From: Peromyscus leucopus
Taxonomy: Eukaryota; Chordata; Mammalia; Rodentia; Cricetidae
Direction of reading: 5' to 3'
DNA: 64,000 nucleotides
Assembly (NCBI RefSeq): GCF_004664715.2
Contig: NC_051072.1
Coordinates: 38,750,142 to 38,814,141 of the forward strand
In this document: piece after piece, positions 26,216 to 38,182 of the stretch
Layout of the letters: each line of letters begins with the position of its first letter
How positions within the stretch are numbered: the stretch's first letter is position 1
Made by a program: the position numbers and the translations under genes
The notes under the pieces: model-generated
Databases searched by the model: none
What the model was told of the DNA's origin: nothing
The model's input: the letters and a program-made list of their open reading frames with translations, nothing else

Positions 26216-26689
26216 TATCTAAGAGACTATATTCCTGAAATTCCCAGCCTTAGCCTAATGATTCTTTTAAAATCTTTCGATGTACTGGTGTATTATGTTT
26301 GGTTTAGGTATGTTCTGTCTTTACTTCTTATAACCATTAATGTTCCTCATTAATAAACCTACACATAACACTGAGACTCTGAACCTAGGACAGAGAGCGA
26401 ATATGTATTTATTTGGGGCTATTTGTATCCAATGTATGAATTTGGATCTAAGTACAGGGGTGATTTCCAATAATTATAATCTCTTAAGGTAGACAACATT
26501 TTATCCAACTTGACTGTTCTAGAGTTACAAAGCCCTTGACTGTAGGATAAAGACCTACCAAGGGAAAAATTCACCTCTGCCACCCAAAGACCGCAGGTTC
26601 CCATCTCAGAAGCCTCGAGACTTCTTAATCATTTTAACAACTGTTGCTACAGTCCTCAAGGATGGCATGTGGATGGGATGTGGTCTACC

Positions 26690-27050
26690 TGGCTTCTATC
26701 ACTGTGTTAAACCCCATGACCAAGAGTAGCTTAAGTAAAGACTTATTTTTGCTTACAACTTAAGAGTCCATCACGAAGGAAATCAGGTCAGAAATCCAAG
26801 GCATGAACTGAAGCAAAAGCCATGAAGGGTTGCTGCTTAACTAGCTTGCTCTACATGGTTGGCTCGGCCTGCATTTTATAGAACCATCTGCCCCCGATCA
26901 TCTGCCCGGGTGTGGCACCAGCATCAGTGAGGCTCACGTGGCAACCATCAATCAAGAAAATGTATTACATGCATCTGATGGAGGCATTTCTCAACTGAAG
27001 TTCTTCTTCCCAGATAACTCTAGCTTGTGCCAAGTTAACCGGTTAAAATT
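26690..27050. repeat. High-copy rodent interspersed repeat (second copy)
   Basis: Same family as 6531-6885: 'tctatcactgtgttaaaccc', 'ccatgaccaagagtag', 'atcaatcaagaaaatg', and an end near 'gtgccaagttaacc'. More diverged than the first copy. Confidence 0.65.
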
Positions 27051-28639
27051 AGGCAGAACAGGATGCATGAGTAAAGTGGACATCATGTGATCTACCTAAG
27101 TCTGACTGGTGGAGACATTCCAAATGCTTTTCAGATGTTCCTTATCTGTGAGCCTCAGGGCATGATGCAACTGCTGGGACCAGTTTATCCATAACCCAGC
27201 AAATGCATCAGCAATGTCTGGATTCCTTGGAGATCGTGCGTTATCAGCTGGGGTTAGTTCTTCAGATCCTCTTCCAAACAAGCCTCTTGGGGCCATTTGC
27301 AGGACTTTGCTCTGAAAATTAACTGAGTAGGTCACAGGAAGATCCACATGGTCAAATTAACAAACTATGCTGTACTTGGTGTGGGAGGATCACGTTCCCA
27401 GGTCAACAAAGCAGGGAGCCTAGAAGAAATAAAAGAAGATGAAATTAAGGGATTAGCAGTCATATTATTAAGAAACTTTAAAAGAACTCATTCTCCTGTT
27501 AATTTCTTGTTATTTATGAAAATACATACAATGAGACCTGTCCCTCAAAGAGCTCATGCAATTGTAATGGAGAATGCTGTTAATATGAATAACTCACCAT
27601 AGTTTGCAAACTTAATATTCCCTAATATAAGTGCATATAAACAATTGAAATGAACATTGGAAAACTTTTCATGTCAGCAGAGCTTACAAGAATTCCCTTT
27701 GAAATATTATAAAATATATACTTTTGGACACTAGACCCTACATGCCAAGAAACTAATACAAACTCTAATAATGGTAAGATCCCAAAAGCACTGCATATTT
27801 CTGGCTCATTCTGAACCTTTTATTAAACTGAATACAACTAGCTTTAGCACTAACACATCTTTACTTTCAACCCGTCATACCGTCCTAGCTTTGACTTACT
27901 CTATGAAAGTGAAGCCATTACCTATGTATTCTTTTGTCAATCGCACATAGACATAAATGTGGAATGGAACATACTTATCCTCTAAGAAGATGCTTCCTCA
28001 TTCTCTCCTTTGCTTCCTATTGGACTAGAAGAAGACTTTTTAAATAAAAGCCATGGCTGGTCTTTGGTCCTTGAGCTCTTCTGGAGGATGTCCTGTCTCT
28101 TGTTTCTTCTTCATCTTCTTACCCCTTCACCACATAATCCAAAGAATATTTAGTGGGCAGAGTCAGCTTCGACTCTCTTTTCCCTAACCTACTGATTATT
28201 TTTTTACTTCCTACCCTTTAACCCCCTGATCTATTGTTAATCCTTAGGTCTCCCAGAGCCACAGTTTCTTACTTCATATCAACTCCAAATTGAAACAATT
28301 TGAACCCAAACTCCTATCTTCTATTTTGATGTGATACCCCCATCTTAAAACAGACTTCTGCTGCTGAAATGAAAGAAAGACAAAGGCTATAAAATATAGT
28401 CTTTGCGAGCATTGGAGGAAAATTTGTATTAATATTTCAAAACAATATCCTACTAAGAAGCAATTTTAATAGGATTTGGTAGTGTAGGTGAGAGCTTATA
28501 CCGAAGCTGCAGTGTCTATGACAATAACCAAGTGGGGATAATGAGATGAAGAGGAGCGTTTCAAGAGCTCGAAGAGTTAGCTGGGAATTAGGTCAGTAAC
28601 TAAGAAAGGCAAACTCTCAAGAAGACTCAGAAAGATGAA

Positions 28640-29000
28640 TGGTGCTCTGATTGAAATACAGCTTTGTCCTCCAAAACTCATGATGAAATCCAGTGCTCAT
28701 TGGTGAGGTGGTAAAAGCATAGAAACCTAACCTGACTGTATTCAGAGGTGGGCATTTGGGAGGTGACTGGGATTGAATAAGGACAGAAGGTGTCACCCCA
28801 TGGTTGAATACTAGTGACTTTATGAGAGGACATGAAAGATGTGTGTGCTCTCTGCTTCTGGTCATTGGATGATTTTTGTCATCCTGGGGCTCTGGCAATA
28901 AGCAATCATCAGATAAGGATTCTCAACTGTGAACTAAAATGAAGCCTCTTTTCTTTGTAACTGTAGTATTGTCCCATTAGCAACAGAAAAACAGGCTGAG
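28640..29000 (+). repeat. Old repeat, possibly LTR-derived
   Basis: 'ggtgggcatttgggaggtga', 'ctttatgagaggacatgaaa' and 'tgtgaactaaaatgaagcct' keep the order of a common mammalian repeat whose plus-strand end reads '...ctgtgagaaataaat...'. The class is uncertain. Confidence 0.45.
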
Positions 29001-29070
29001 ACAAATGACCACAGAGATGGACAGGGACTCATTAAGAGTGGTACCAAAGCCAAGGGATATGAAAGCTTTG

Positions 29071-29212
29071 AGGGTTGTCAAGATAGCTCAGTGGTTAAAG
29101 ATGCTCACTAATAAACCTGATGACCTAAGTCCAACTTTGTGATCTATGAGGGCAGGAGAGAACTGACTTCCACAAACTGTCCCCTTGCCCTCCATTTCTG
29201 TGACATGGCATA

Positions 29213-29264
<52 letters not shown>

Positions 29265-29310
29265 ACACACCATACATGCACATGAACACACAAGGAAAAA
29301 TAATTAGAAG
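29071..29310 (+). mobile_element. B3-type SINE with (CA)n tail
   Basis: 'gtcaagatagctcagtggtt', 'cctgatgacctaagtccaac' and 'ggcaggagagaactgacttc' match B3. The tail has become a (CA)n run at about 29216-29259 and beyond. SINE tails commonly seed such microsatellites. Confidence 0.85.
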
Positions 29311-29355
29311 AGATGAAAGCTTTGAGAAGGGAGTGATGTACATTTTCATTTGATA

Positions 29356-29487
29356 ACCAGGCATGGCGGTGCACGGCTTAGTCCCAGCACTCTGGGGGCA
29401 GAGCCATGTAGATCTCTGTCAGTTCAAGGCTGGCTTGGTCCATATAGCAAGTCTGAGGCTATCCAGTGAAACACATTAAAAAAAGCC
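29356..29487 (+). mobile_element. B1 SINE
   Basis: 'ccaggcatggcggtgcacgg', 'agtcccagcactctgggggc' and 'agttcaaggctggcttggtc' are B1 landmarks in sense. The A tail is short (attaaaaaaagcc). Confidence 0.9.
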
Positions 29488-29689
29488 AACCAACTTGACA
29501 GGAACAATTTTAAGGTAAGATGAGTAGAGAACACATGCCATATCAGGTAGGAAACCAGATGGGACTAAAAGAGACACAGTGCTACTAGCTATTGATATTA
29601 AATGTCCCCAAGAAATCTACACGGTGACAGCCTGGTCAGTGTGTTGAGAGGTAATAGAGTTAGGGCCTAGAGGAAAGGGGTCATGTAAT

Positions 29690-29937
29690 TGAGGTTGGCC
29701 TTGAAGGGGGTTTGGGGATCCCAGCCTCTCTTTGCTTTCTGCTCCCCTTTGCTGTAAAGTGAGCTGCTTTCCTTCACCATAGACTCACTTCAGACCCGAA
29801 GCTACTGGGCTGAGTAACTGGGGACCAAAAGTACAGAAACTGGGAGCCAAAACAAACCTCCCCTCCCTTTAAGTTGATTCCCTCCGGCATTCTGTCACGG
29901 TGATGGAAAGCTGGTAAGCACACTGTTCTTTCAGGGA

Positions 29938-29941
<4 letters not shown>
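29690..29941 (+). repeat. Rodent repeat, LTR-like end
   Basis: 'gaaactgggagccaaaacaa', 'cctttaagttgattccctc' and 'tctgtcacggtgatggaaag' resemble the last part of a frequent rodent repeat (compare 35464-35765). It runs straight into the long poly(A). Confidence 0.5.

Positions 29942-29991
<50 letters not shown>
29942..29991 (+). repeat. 50-nt pure poly(A)
   Basis: Fifty uninterrupted A. A pure tract this long normally marks a young retroposition tail, but the sequence before it is an old-looking repeat. It could also be expanded or mis-assembled. Confidence 0.95.
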
Positions 29992-29993
<2 letters not shown>

Positions 29994-30396
29994 ATAAAGG
30001 AGAGGCAGAAAGAATGAAAAGAAGTCAAGAGTTTTATTTTCAAATGAAAGGCTTCCACGTCATCATGTGTTGAAGAAAAAGTCAATACAGGTATAATTAA
30101 AGAAAAATAAAAACAGTGATCTTTTCCATCCAAGTCTTGGGCTCTATGTCTATTCCTCTTGTTTCCTCTATGCCCTCCCCACATAGCAAAGGGTTTCTGT
30201 GCACCTGTCTTGAGCTAACTGGTTTTGCCTCTCTTACCACTTCCACCGGTGCATTTGGCACAGACCCTCTAACAACTATTAACAGTGAGATCACCACTAT
30301 CCTTTCTGAGGGTTATACTGTAGATACTGAAATCATGTTTTTTCTTATAATTTACAAACTAACCCAGACAAGAGGTACTCCATCTCCACAGTGATG

Positions 30397-30467
30397 ATAT
30401 ATAGATATTCACATATATCAAATATATATTCATATATATCAATATTTACATATATGTATATATAAAA
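30397..30467. repeat. AT-rich palindromic low-complexity sequence
   Basis: Alternating TATA and ATAT with repeated 'catatatcaa' and 'tatatgtatatata'; it can fold on itself. Confidence 0.8.
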
Positions 30468-31002
30468 AAATCATTAGACGTCAAGAAGTAGTTCATCAGT
30501 CAAATGAAGGGTAAACCTAAAACCTGAGGCTGCAGACGGCTGGCCAGTCACAAACCGGCTTGGAGGAAGAGGCAGACTGGCTCATGTTTCTGAAGAGCTG
30601 GCAGCTGCTTCTTGATGCTCCCCCACCTCATTGCATTCCACCAGGTGCGATGCAGTCCCTGTGGCCTTTCAAGCCCTACAGAGGGAGCATCATTAGCATA
30701 TCCTTGAGTGTCTTTTTGCCCTTGCCTCTATATATAGAACAAAAAGTCAAAAGACAAGAGTCACCTAATAAAGCAAGCCAAAATTAAAAGGACAGTGAGA
30801 ATAAAACTTTGGAGGGGAGAATAGTGTTGATAATGGAAATTATAGAGATACTGCAATGGATACAGTCACCCCAAGGAAAGGATGGCATTCACAAAAGACA
30901 CAAGCCAAATGGGGGTGAGAAGGGAGGGGGCATTTCATGCAAACAGATAATGACTAGAAGAGATGAGCAAGCAGTCAACTCTGTCTTTCAAAGGACCTGG
31001 GT

Positions 31003-31128
31003 GGGCAGCAAGATGGCTCAGTGGGTAGAGGCACTAATGGGCAGGTCTTAGGACATAAATCCCATAATCCCATCACTAGACCCCATAAGGTAGGAGAGAA
31101 CCAACTCCTGAGAACTGTCCTCTGAAGT

Positions 31129-31209
<81 letters not shown>

Positions 31210-31245
31210 CACACACATATCATAGGACAAATAAACAAATATTTA
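31003..31245 (+). mobile_element. B3-type SINE with (CT)n and (CA)n tail
   Basis: 'gcagcaagatggctcagtgg', 'ataaatcccataatcccatc' and 'gtaggagagaaccaactcct' are B3-like. A (CT)n at about 31134-31179 passes directly into a (CA)n at about 31179-31203. Confidence 0.8.
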
Positions 31246-32629
31246 AATATTTCAAAGGATGAAGAAATGCCTTGAAACAAAATACATTAGATTCAGGTGC
31301 CATGGATTCAAATTTCAGAACTGAAACAATTTTTGGTAAAACTACAGTTAAGAATTTGTGTATGAAAAAGATGAATATGGTGTGAAGAGTAGGTCTAGAG
31401 TATTCCTCCTCCTCTCTCTAGTTTGAGGCTACTCTTGCGGCATCTTTCCATATTTCTTTATCACACTTTCATTAACTCTCTTCCCACTTTACCATTGCTC
31501 TGTAAAAGACATCGCCATGTTTCTCTTTGGGCCAGAAGTGTTTCTCCTATATGACTGACACATTGAGTCCACAGGGGGAAAAAAAAAAACTTCAAAGACC
31601 ATACAACTTAAACAGTGGAGGTCTAGGTGTTTTTTCTTGCACCGTTGGTACAAAGACTCTTCCAAGGACGTTATGATAGAAAGAAGCATAGCAACTCATT
31701 GAGATTCATGATCCTTGATTTCCATTTGATCTTCAGGTCAAAGCTATAAATAAAATGGTTTCAGTTCAAAGGATGCTATCTTTGGATTTGAAATGTAAAT
31801 TGTTTGATATTATGACCATCCCAAAGTCACTGCATGATCTGACAGCGAAGACCAAGCAGAGATAAGTGCTATCCTCTATTTTCCATTGTTTTCTGGGGAC
31901 TCATACCATATAATTCCACTCATCTACTCTCTTGGTGGGGAGTAGAGTTTGAGACTGTTCTTGTGTTAGACATACATGCTAACTCTTCATCGTCCTCTAA
32001 GGCTCCTTCCATAGAGGTAGGAAGCATAGCCACTGGTCAGCTTGAGCATTGTAAGGATAATAAGGACCCCGCCTGGATCAGTCCTAAATTTGATTCCCTA
32101 TATCCACTAGTTTCTGGTGATGAGGAATGTGTATTTTAAAAACCTTATCAGGTGTGTGTAGCTTTCAATTTTATAAAACACAAAACAGCTACAGCAAAAC
32201 AAGAAAGCACAAACCAATGAAGTCATTACAGGTTTCCCAAATGCAAAGAAAACTGGAGTTTTCTTTGCCATCAGAGGTTATCGAGATCTTGAAAAGCCAT
32301 TACCATTGTCATTCTGCCTCTTTCCTCTTCTTTAATCAGCCCAGAATCCTGGTTACAAAAGTAGTATCTGTCTTCCTTAGACTGGGTTTGCCACAGCAGC
32401 AGACAGTCTCACATGCAACAAATGAGTAGCACAAAGCGACTTCATTCACCCCTGAAGAATTTTCTCCCCCCTTATCTTCTCTGGCCATTTTTAGTCTCTA
32501 GTGCCCTTTGATGCAAAGAGTACAAGGACATTGCATTCATTCATTCATCCAGATGAGCAGAGGGAGCTCAGTATTCCTCGATGAACCACCCGCTACAGAG
32601 CACACTCTCTTGTGTCCATGAGAGTCATC

Positions 32630-33000
32630 CTCCCTCTCTGCACAGACTCAGTGTGGTAGGCCACCCGTGGGGTCCAACTTCTCAGTACAGTGGACTGCAT
32701 GCTTCAGTGGCCCCTCGCCCCCAAGTACTGTTACCCACATTGAAAGCCTCATCCCTTAATATCAATGGGATATTATTAGGATAGGAATCTCTTGAAAGCG
32801 ATCAGGTCATGAGACAAGTTATCTCATGGAAAGTACTTGATCTCTTATAAACCAACACAAGATACAGTTCTGCCCCCTTTGCTACGTGTGAGGACACAAC
32901 CACCTACTACATTCATAGAACGTGTTCCTCACCAGAGCTCAGCTATGCGACAACCCTGGCCTCATACTTCCAGCCTTTGGAATTGTGAAAAATCAAGTTC
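32630..33000 (+). repeat. Old repeat, class uncertain
   Basis: 'taccatgtgtgaggacaca'-like text near 32880, then 'ttcctcaccagagctcagc' and 'cttccagcctttggaattgt', follows the order of the same kind of old mammalian repeat as 28640-29000. Diverged; boundaries are approximate. Confidence 0.4.
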
Positions 33001-33789
33001 TGTGGTTTGTTTGTGAATTGCCCCATCAGTGGCTCTTTTTAAAATTATTCTTAAATTACATCATTTTTCTCTTCCCTTTCCTGCCTCTAAAACCTCTAAT
33101 ATACCCCTCCTTGATCTCTCTCAAATGCATCTCATACTAAGACCTGGGATTCATACATGTCTTGTTTTTACATTGTTGTAAATATATAACAGAAAACTTA
33201 GCAGATTCTTTTAAAAAAAATTGCAATTATTTATTTATTGTGTGTGTTATGTATGCAGATACACAGTCAATCAACAAATTGATAAATAAACATGGGTTGT
33301 TGGCAAATTTTGATTTCTTATGAGATGAATGCTATGTTCTAGCTCTTTGCTGCCTGTCTTATGGGGAGCAGTCTTCACTCAGAAAATATGGGACCCTTCA
33401 CTTACACCCTGAGCACTCTAACAGACATCTCTATTCTTCAGCGTAGTCCTTCAACGCCAGAGTCCAGGGCAGCACCACACGTGGACCCTCACAGCCTTGC
33501 TCTTAGCTCACATCCTTTCTTCTTTCCACTCTGACTTCTGCTGCTTTATGAACTCATGCACCTGCTTGATAACCTAATGTAAACTTTGGCCATATTTTAT
33601 CATAGTTTGAGGTCCATATCTTAATCACATTTGTCATGTAATGCAACATTTTACAGTAAACACCTCTGAAGGTGCTATCACCACACACTTTAGGTACTCA
33701 CTGTTGAGTGCACAGGGAACTTATCAAATGGAAAGTAACAGAAGTTATAATACGTCGTTATGATTATGCCAAGACAGCAGCACCCATCT

Positions 33790-34075
33790 TGGGCACTTGC
33801 TCTCTTCTTTCCTCATCACTCATTCTGGTGAAGCCTGGGGCCATGTGTTGAAGGAGACATGAAGTCTGTAGAGGAGATCTTCTTAGGCGTGACCACAACT
33901 AAATGAACAAGTTCAGTAGCAAATCTACCCTGAGTAGAATTTTGTGGTAACTTGAGAGCCAGCCAGTATCTGGATTGTATCCATGTGAGAGATGCTAAGC
34001 CTGAAATCCTTAACAAAGTCACTCCTAGATTCCTAGCCTAAAGAAACTGAAATAAAGTTTGACTTTTTTAAACTG
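33790..34075 (+). repeat. MLT1/MaLR-like LTR fragment
   Basis: 'gggcacttgctctcttcttt', 'gagagccagccagtatctgg' and 'cctagcctaaagaaactgaa' with a final 'ataaagtttga' match the layout of MaLR LTRs. Old and diverged. Confidence 0.5.
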
Positions 34076-34295
34076 GCAAATTGTAGAATCATTCATTATA
34101 CAGTAATAGATTACTGTTATCAATTATAACAGCAACTCTCTTACTAACATTTCCTAAACCTAAGAAGAGCTCGTTCCTCTTTATCTGTACAAGTAATGTA
34201 TTACTGGATGTTCCTAAGATCTTTCATTGTGAACATCATAAACATACTTGCTAAAATACAGAACACTGAGCCTATGAGACAGGTCACTGGATGAT

Positions 34296-34500
34296 ACACA
34301 AGGCGGATGAAATTAATTCAACCCCTGAAACCCATGTAAAGTTGGAAGGAGGACCCATAAGCTGTCTTCTGACTTCATATGTGAGCCACAAGTCGCATAC
34401 CATAGCACATGTATGTTCCTACACCTACCATACACACGCACACACACACACACACACTCAATAATAATAAATAAATAATTAAAATATTGATATATTTAGA
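34296..34500 (+). repeat. B3-like SINE fragment with (CA)n
   Basis: 'ccatgtaaagttggaaggag' and 'ataagctgtcttctgacttc' lead to (CA)n at about 34434-34457 and an A-rich end. The 5' part is missing or eroded. Confidence 0.6.
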
Positions 34501-35463
34501 TGTAACAAAAAGCATCTATATTCCATTAGCCCCGTATTTCACTCAGGGTACTACATTTTCAAAATGAAGAAAGGAAGTTTAAAAATCTAGACCACAGACA
34601 ACTACTTAGCTTGAACTTTGGGCATATAAACTCTAGATTCCTGGAAATTGGTTTATGCCAATTGGATAAGGAGAAAAGGACTGAGGACATAGCATGATTT
34701 GGCACAGCAAGGACAATTGTTCTTCCCTGTTGATAGTGAAAGGGGTATACCTAGACGGGATTTCTCAATATGGCTACAGACTATTTATTTTTAAATTATC
34801 TAGAGTTGGGTAAATTACAGATTCCTATGTCTTCCATGGTAAGATCTCCAGATAGTAAATATATCATCTTAATAAGTATTTTAGACAATATTTCTTCTTG
34901 TAAAAGATTGAGAATCATGGAGAGAGAGTGGATGCAGATTTTGAACAAATGTGTTCAAAGCTTCACCTTTTTCTAGAGAACTGGGTCTGTTTGAGCCAGC
35001 AGCACCCCCAGTGTGTAGAACTCTGTGTGGCCCATTGCTGATCATAAAAGAAATCTGCACAAGGAAACGGTGTCAAGCCAACTGTTTAAATCTCATCGTG
35101 ATCTTTGCAGAACGAAATGAAAGTGAGGCAAGTACATCTCTCATTTACAGCGCTGCTGGAATAAGCAGGTGAACTGGTGAGAATGCTTGACACGGTGTAG
35201 TGCTCAAAACACAATCAGGGTTCCCACCGCAGGGCACTGGGACTGACGTGTCTACGGTTGTCACATAGAGGCTTCTGACAGCAGAAAGGATTGGGGAAAA
35301 GCCACTTTGCCTCAGAGACACTCAGAGCTGGACAATGTGCTCTCGAGGTGCTTGCCAGAGACATACTGAGCATGGTGTTTCGAATGAGAAACGGCCCCAT
35401 AGCCTCATGCAGTTGTACACTGGACCCCCAGCAGGAGATGCTGTTTAGAGAGGTACTAGGACC

Positions 35464-35765
35464 TTGAGGAGGTACATCCTTCTGGGAGTCCATCTGTTAC
35501 TGGGAGCAGGCTATCAGTGTTTAGAGATTCGCCCCCCACTTCCTGTTCTGTTTAGCTCTGCTTCTCTGTGTGTGAATGGAAATGTGAACAGCCAGCTCTT
35601 GCTCCTTCCTACCTTCAATCTTTTCCCGTTTGTCATGCCTGCCCCATCCTGATGGACTCCACCCCTTTGGAATCTTAAGCTAAAATATACCTTTTTTTCT
35701 TCAACTGCTTTTGACGATGGCATTTTGTCATAACAACTCAAAATAACTAAAACGTTGGGTGAGCA
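35464..35765 (+). repeat. Rodent repeat, LTR-like end
   Basis: 'tgatggactccacccctttg', 'gaatcttaagctaaaatata', 'cttttgacgatggcattttg' and the end 'ataactaaaac' are typical of a high-copy rodent repeat related to 29690-29941. It stops 19 bp before a solo LTR. Confidence 0.55.
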
Positions 35766-35783
35766 ATCTTAGCTGAGGATGCC

Positions 35784-36134
35784 TGTAAGTGGAGATTTCC
35801 TGTCCCGACTGTCTGCTCCCAAATAACTGACTGGGAGACTTAATATAAATTACAAATGCTCAGGCTTGTTACTAACTAGCTCTTACAATTTTACCCATTT
35901 CTACTTATCTGTGTGCTGCCCCAGGGCTCATGGCTTTTACCTCTATCCCATTTTGTGTGTCCAACTCGCTGTCTTGCTGGTGACTCCTCTGACTCTGCCC
36001 TTCTTCTTCCAAGCGTTCTCAGTTTGGCTCTCCCATCTAACCTTATTCTGTTAAGCTATTGGCCAGTCAGCTTATTTAGTCAACCAACCACAGTAACAAA
36101 TCTTCAGAGTGTACAAAGGGAGCATTCCACAGCA
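35784..36134. mobile_element. Solo LTR, family A copy 1
   Basis: A 351-bp unit that starts TG and ends CA, flanked by gatgcc (35778-35783) and gatgct (36135-36140). A 6-bp duplication is usual for class II (ERVK-like) endogenous retroviruses. Shared text with 60323-60676 includes 'aggcttgttactaactagct' versus 'aggcttgttcttaactagct' and 'gctattggccagtcagctta' versus 'gctattggctgttcagcttt'. No internal retroviral sequence is next to it, so it is a solo LTR. No coding potential. Confidence 0.75.
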
Positions 36135-36834
36135 GATGCTTTTTCTGTATTTATGGAAAATATATTTTTCCTTATAAGGTTCAAATGTTCAAGTGAAGCA
36201 ATGTGAAAGTCCAAAGTATGACATCAGGAAACATCATTATGCATTTGTTTCTATTTATATCTTCTATATCCTTTCCTTTCTTTTCCCTAAATAAGGAATT
36301 TTGATTTTTTTAGCCAGAGATTTGTAGATGTTTGATGGCTTCATTAATAAATGATGTGTCCAATATTTAAGTAGCAAGTTTGAAAACACTGTAATTTTTA
36401 AATAATTCAGGCTAAAAAGCTAATTTCTCTAAAAAAAAATAGTTCATACTTAAAAGACAGTCCACAGTTGAAAGACAGCAAGGGCATTTGCAAAGCCATT
36501 TTGCACAATTTCGTGTCTTCTCCGGAATTAAACTATGTAGGGACAGTGCCACTTCATTTACCTTAGAATTTAATACACAATAGGTTTATTGTCATGATCA
36601 CATCACTAAGAAAGTTTTCAATAGATTCTTTAGTTGTTTTTCAACATTCTTTCCTTCAAGAAGTGAAGGGGGATCCGCCTTCCCTTTACTGCAGGCTAAA
36701 GAGTGTCTTTAAGAAAGAAAGGAAGAAGTGGAGGGTGGACAACCTTAGGAGGCTCAGTCACAGGAACCTCCTTGTTTGCTATCTTGAGATGACTCACTGA
36801 GGGAAATGACTTAAGAGTCCCATGACTTCCTGTC

Positions 36835-37020
36835 AACCGGCTTCAGCATCCTGGAAGTCTCATTCAGTCTCATTCAGCCCTTCTGATATCTGAAGCCCCT
36901 CTGACATCCTGGCTGGAGGAGCCTGAGCCACCCAGATAAGCCACTCCCAGATTCCCGAGCCACAGAAAATGTGAGCTAACAAATGTTTGTTGGTTTCAAC
37001 TACTAACTTTGGGCATAAAT
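36835..37020 (+). repeat. MLT1-type (MaLR) LTR 3' end
   Basis: 'ggagcctgagccacccagat', 'aagccactcccagattcccg' and 'gccacagaaaatgtgagcta' are hallmarks of MLT1 LTRs, with the AATAAA position mutated to 'taacaaa'. Shared by all placental mammals, so old. Confidence 0.75.
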
Positions 37021-37091
37021 TTATTAGATACCTTCCTGTTATTTCTCAGACATACCTTAGTTGAAAGTTTTCTTTTAAAAAATGTATAACA

Positions 37092-37267
37092 GGGGCTGGA
37101 GAGATGGCTCAGAGGTTAAGAGCACTGGCTGCTCTTCCAAAGGTCCTGAGTTCAATTCCCAGCAACCACATGGTGGCTCACACCCATCTATAATGAGATC
37201 TGGTGACTCTTCTGCAGGGATACATGCAGCCAGAACACTGTATACATAATGAATAAATAGATAAATC
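37092..37267 (+). mobile_element. B2 SINE with target-site duplication
   Basis: Sense B2, nearly identical to the one at 14053 over its first 100 bp. An 18-bp duplication with one mismatch flanks it: tttaaaaaatgtataaca at 37074-37091 and tttaaaaaatgtgtaaca at 37268-37285. The A-rich tail 'aatgaataaatagataaatc' is present. The stretch that holds the CTCF-like core in the other copies is deleted ('ggtgactcttctgcaggg'). Confidence 0.96.
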
Positions 37268-38079
37268 TTTAAAAAATGTGTAACAACTAAAATATAGATT
37301 GAGCCCTTCTAAACCAAAACACATCACCTGAAACTTCTTGAGTTAATATGAAACAAATACATCACTTCTGCACCCTATTGATCCAAAAATAATAAGTAAT
37401 TTTTTTAAAAATCTGCTATCCGACATACTTCCATCCTCAAGCATTTTGGATAAGGACACACAAACTGTATCATGACATATTACTGAAAGGACATTTGGCT
37501 CTTCAGATGACAATGTGCAGATGGTGTGTGTAGAAATGGCCCCTTGAAAAACAAAGAAAATCTGGGGAAAAGTGATCTGACTGCATTAAACTAGAAGCAC
37601 ATCCCTAGCTGTAATTGCTAGATCCATTTTCCTGTTGGCTGCTGCAAACGTTTTGTTGTTTAGATAAACAATCTACAATCCACTCAAAAGAAAAGGTAAT
37701 AGCTAGATATAATTCCTAACTGTACCAGAGACATTAAGTAAAATTCATTCCTGGTCAGTTTAAAGAATGGAGGTGAGACTTAGCTCTCCAACAACGGCGG
37801 ACAATTCTGTTTGATTTTCATGAGTAACCAAGGAAGAATGCAGTGTTTGTAATGGAATCCATATGCACGTTTTGAATATACACAGAAAGACAGGCAGAAA
37901 GGACATGCAACAGTTTGCAGTTTTAGATTTTTTATTCACTTGTTGTATTATGATCATTTTCTCAAGCCAACTTCCACACTAATGTTTTGTTGGTGGCATT
38001 TTTTTTTTCTTTTTGTTTTTCTTTTCTTCTTCTACTACTACTACTTCTTTTATTGGTTCAGTGTTTTGGTGTTAGGGGT

Positions 38080-38117
38080 GGTGGTGGTGGTGGTGGTGGT
38101 GGTGGTGGTGGTGGTGT
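38080..38117. repeat. (GGT)n microsatellite
   Basis: About 12 GGT/GTG units beside an ID-like SINE. Confidence 0.95.
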
Positions 38118-38182
38118 GGGAGATTGAACCTAGAGTTGTGTTCATGATCAGCATCTGCTTTAACAGTAAACTATACAGCCAG
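38118..38182 (-). repeat. ID/B4-like SINE fragment
   Basis: 'gggagattgaacctagagtt' and 'aaactatacagccagtc' resemble antisense ID or B4 (gggattgaacccagggcc...). Degenerate. The T-rich and GGT tracts at its left would be the old tail. Confidence 0.55.

Larger units (their letters stand above)
18650..26235 (+). other. Rab3c: Rab3c 3' UTR (proximal part sure, distal part probable)
   Basis: Follows the stop codon. The segment is A+T-rich and unusually poor in SINEs for this window: I see only a short 7SL-like fragment, one (GT)n and one (CA)n across 7.6 kb. That fits a long, selectively maintained 3' UTR. Candidate ends are the AATAAA at 20575 (a 3' UTR of about 1.9 kb) and at 26210 (about 7.6 kb). 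Brain Rab genes often have long UTRs, but which end is used cannot be told here. Confidence 0.6.

Noticed and set aside
29088..29374. Cys-Val repeat frames
   Set aside because: Translation of the (CA)n tail of a SINE.
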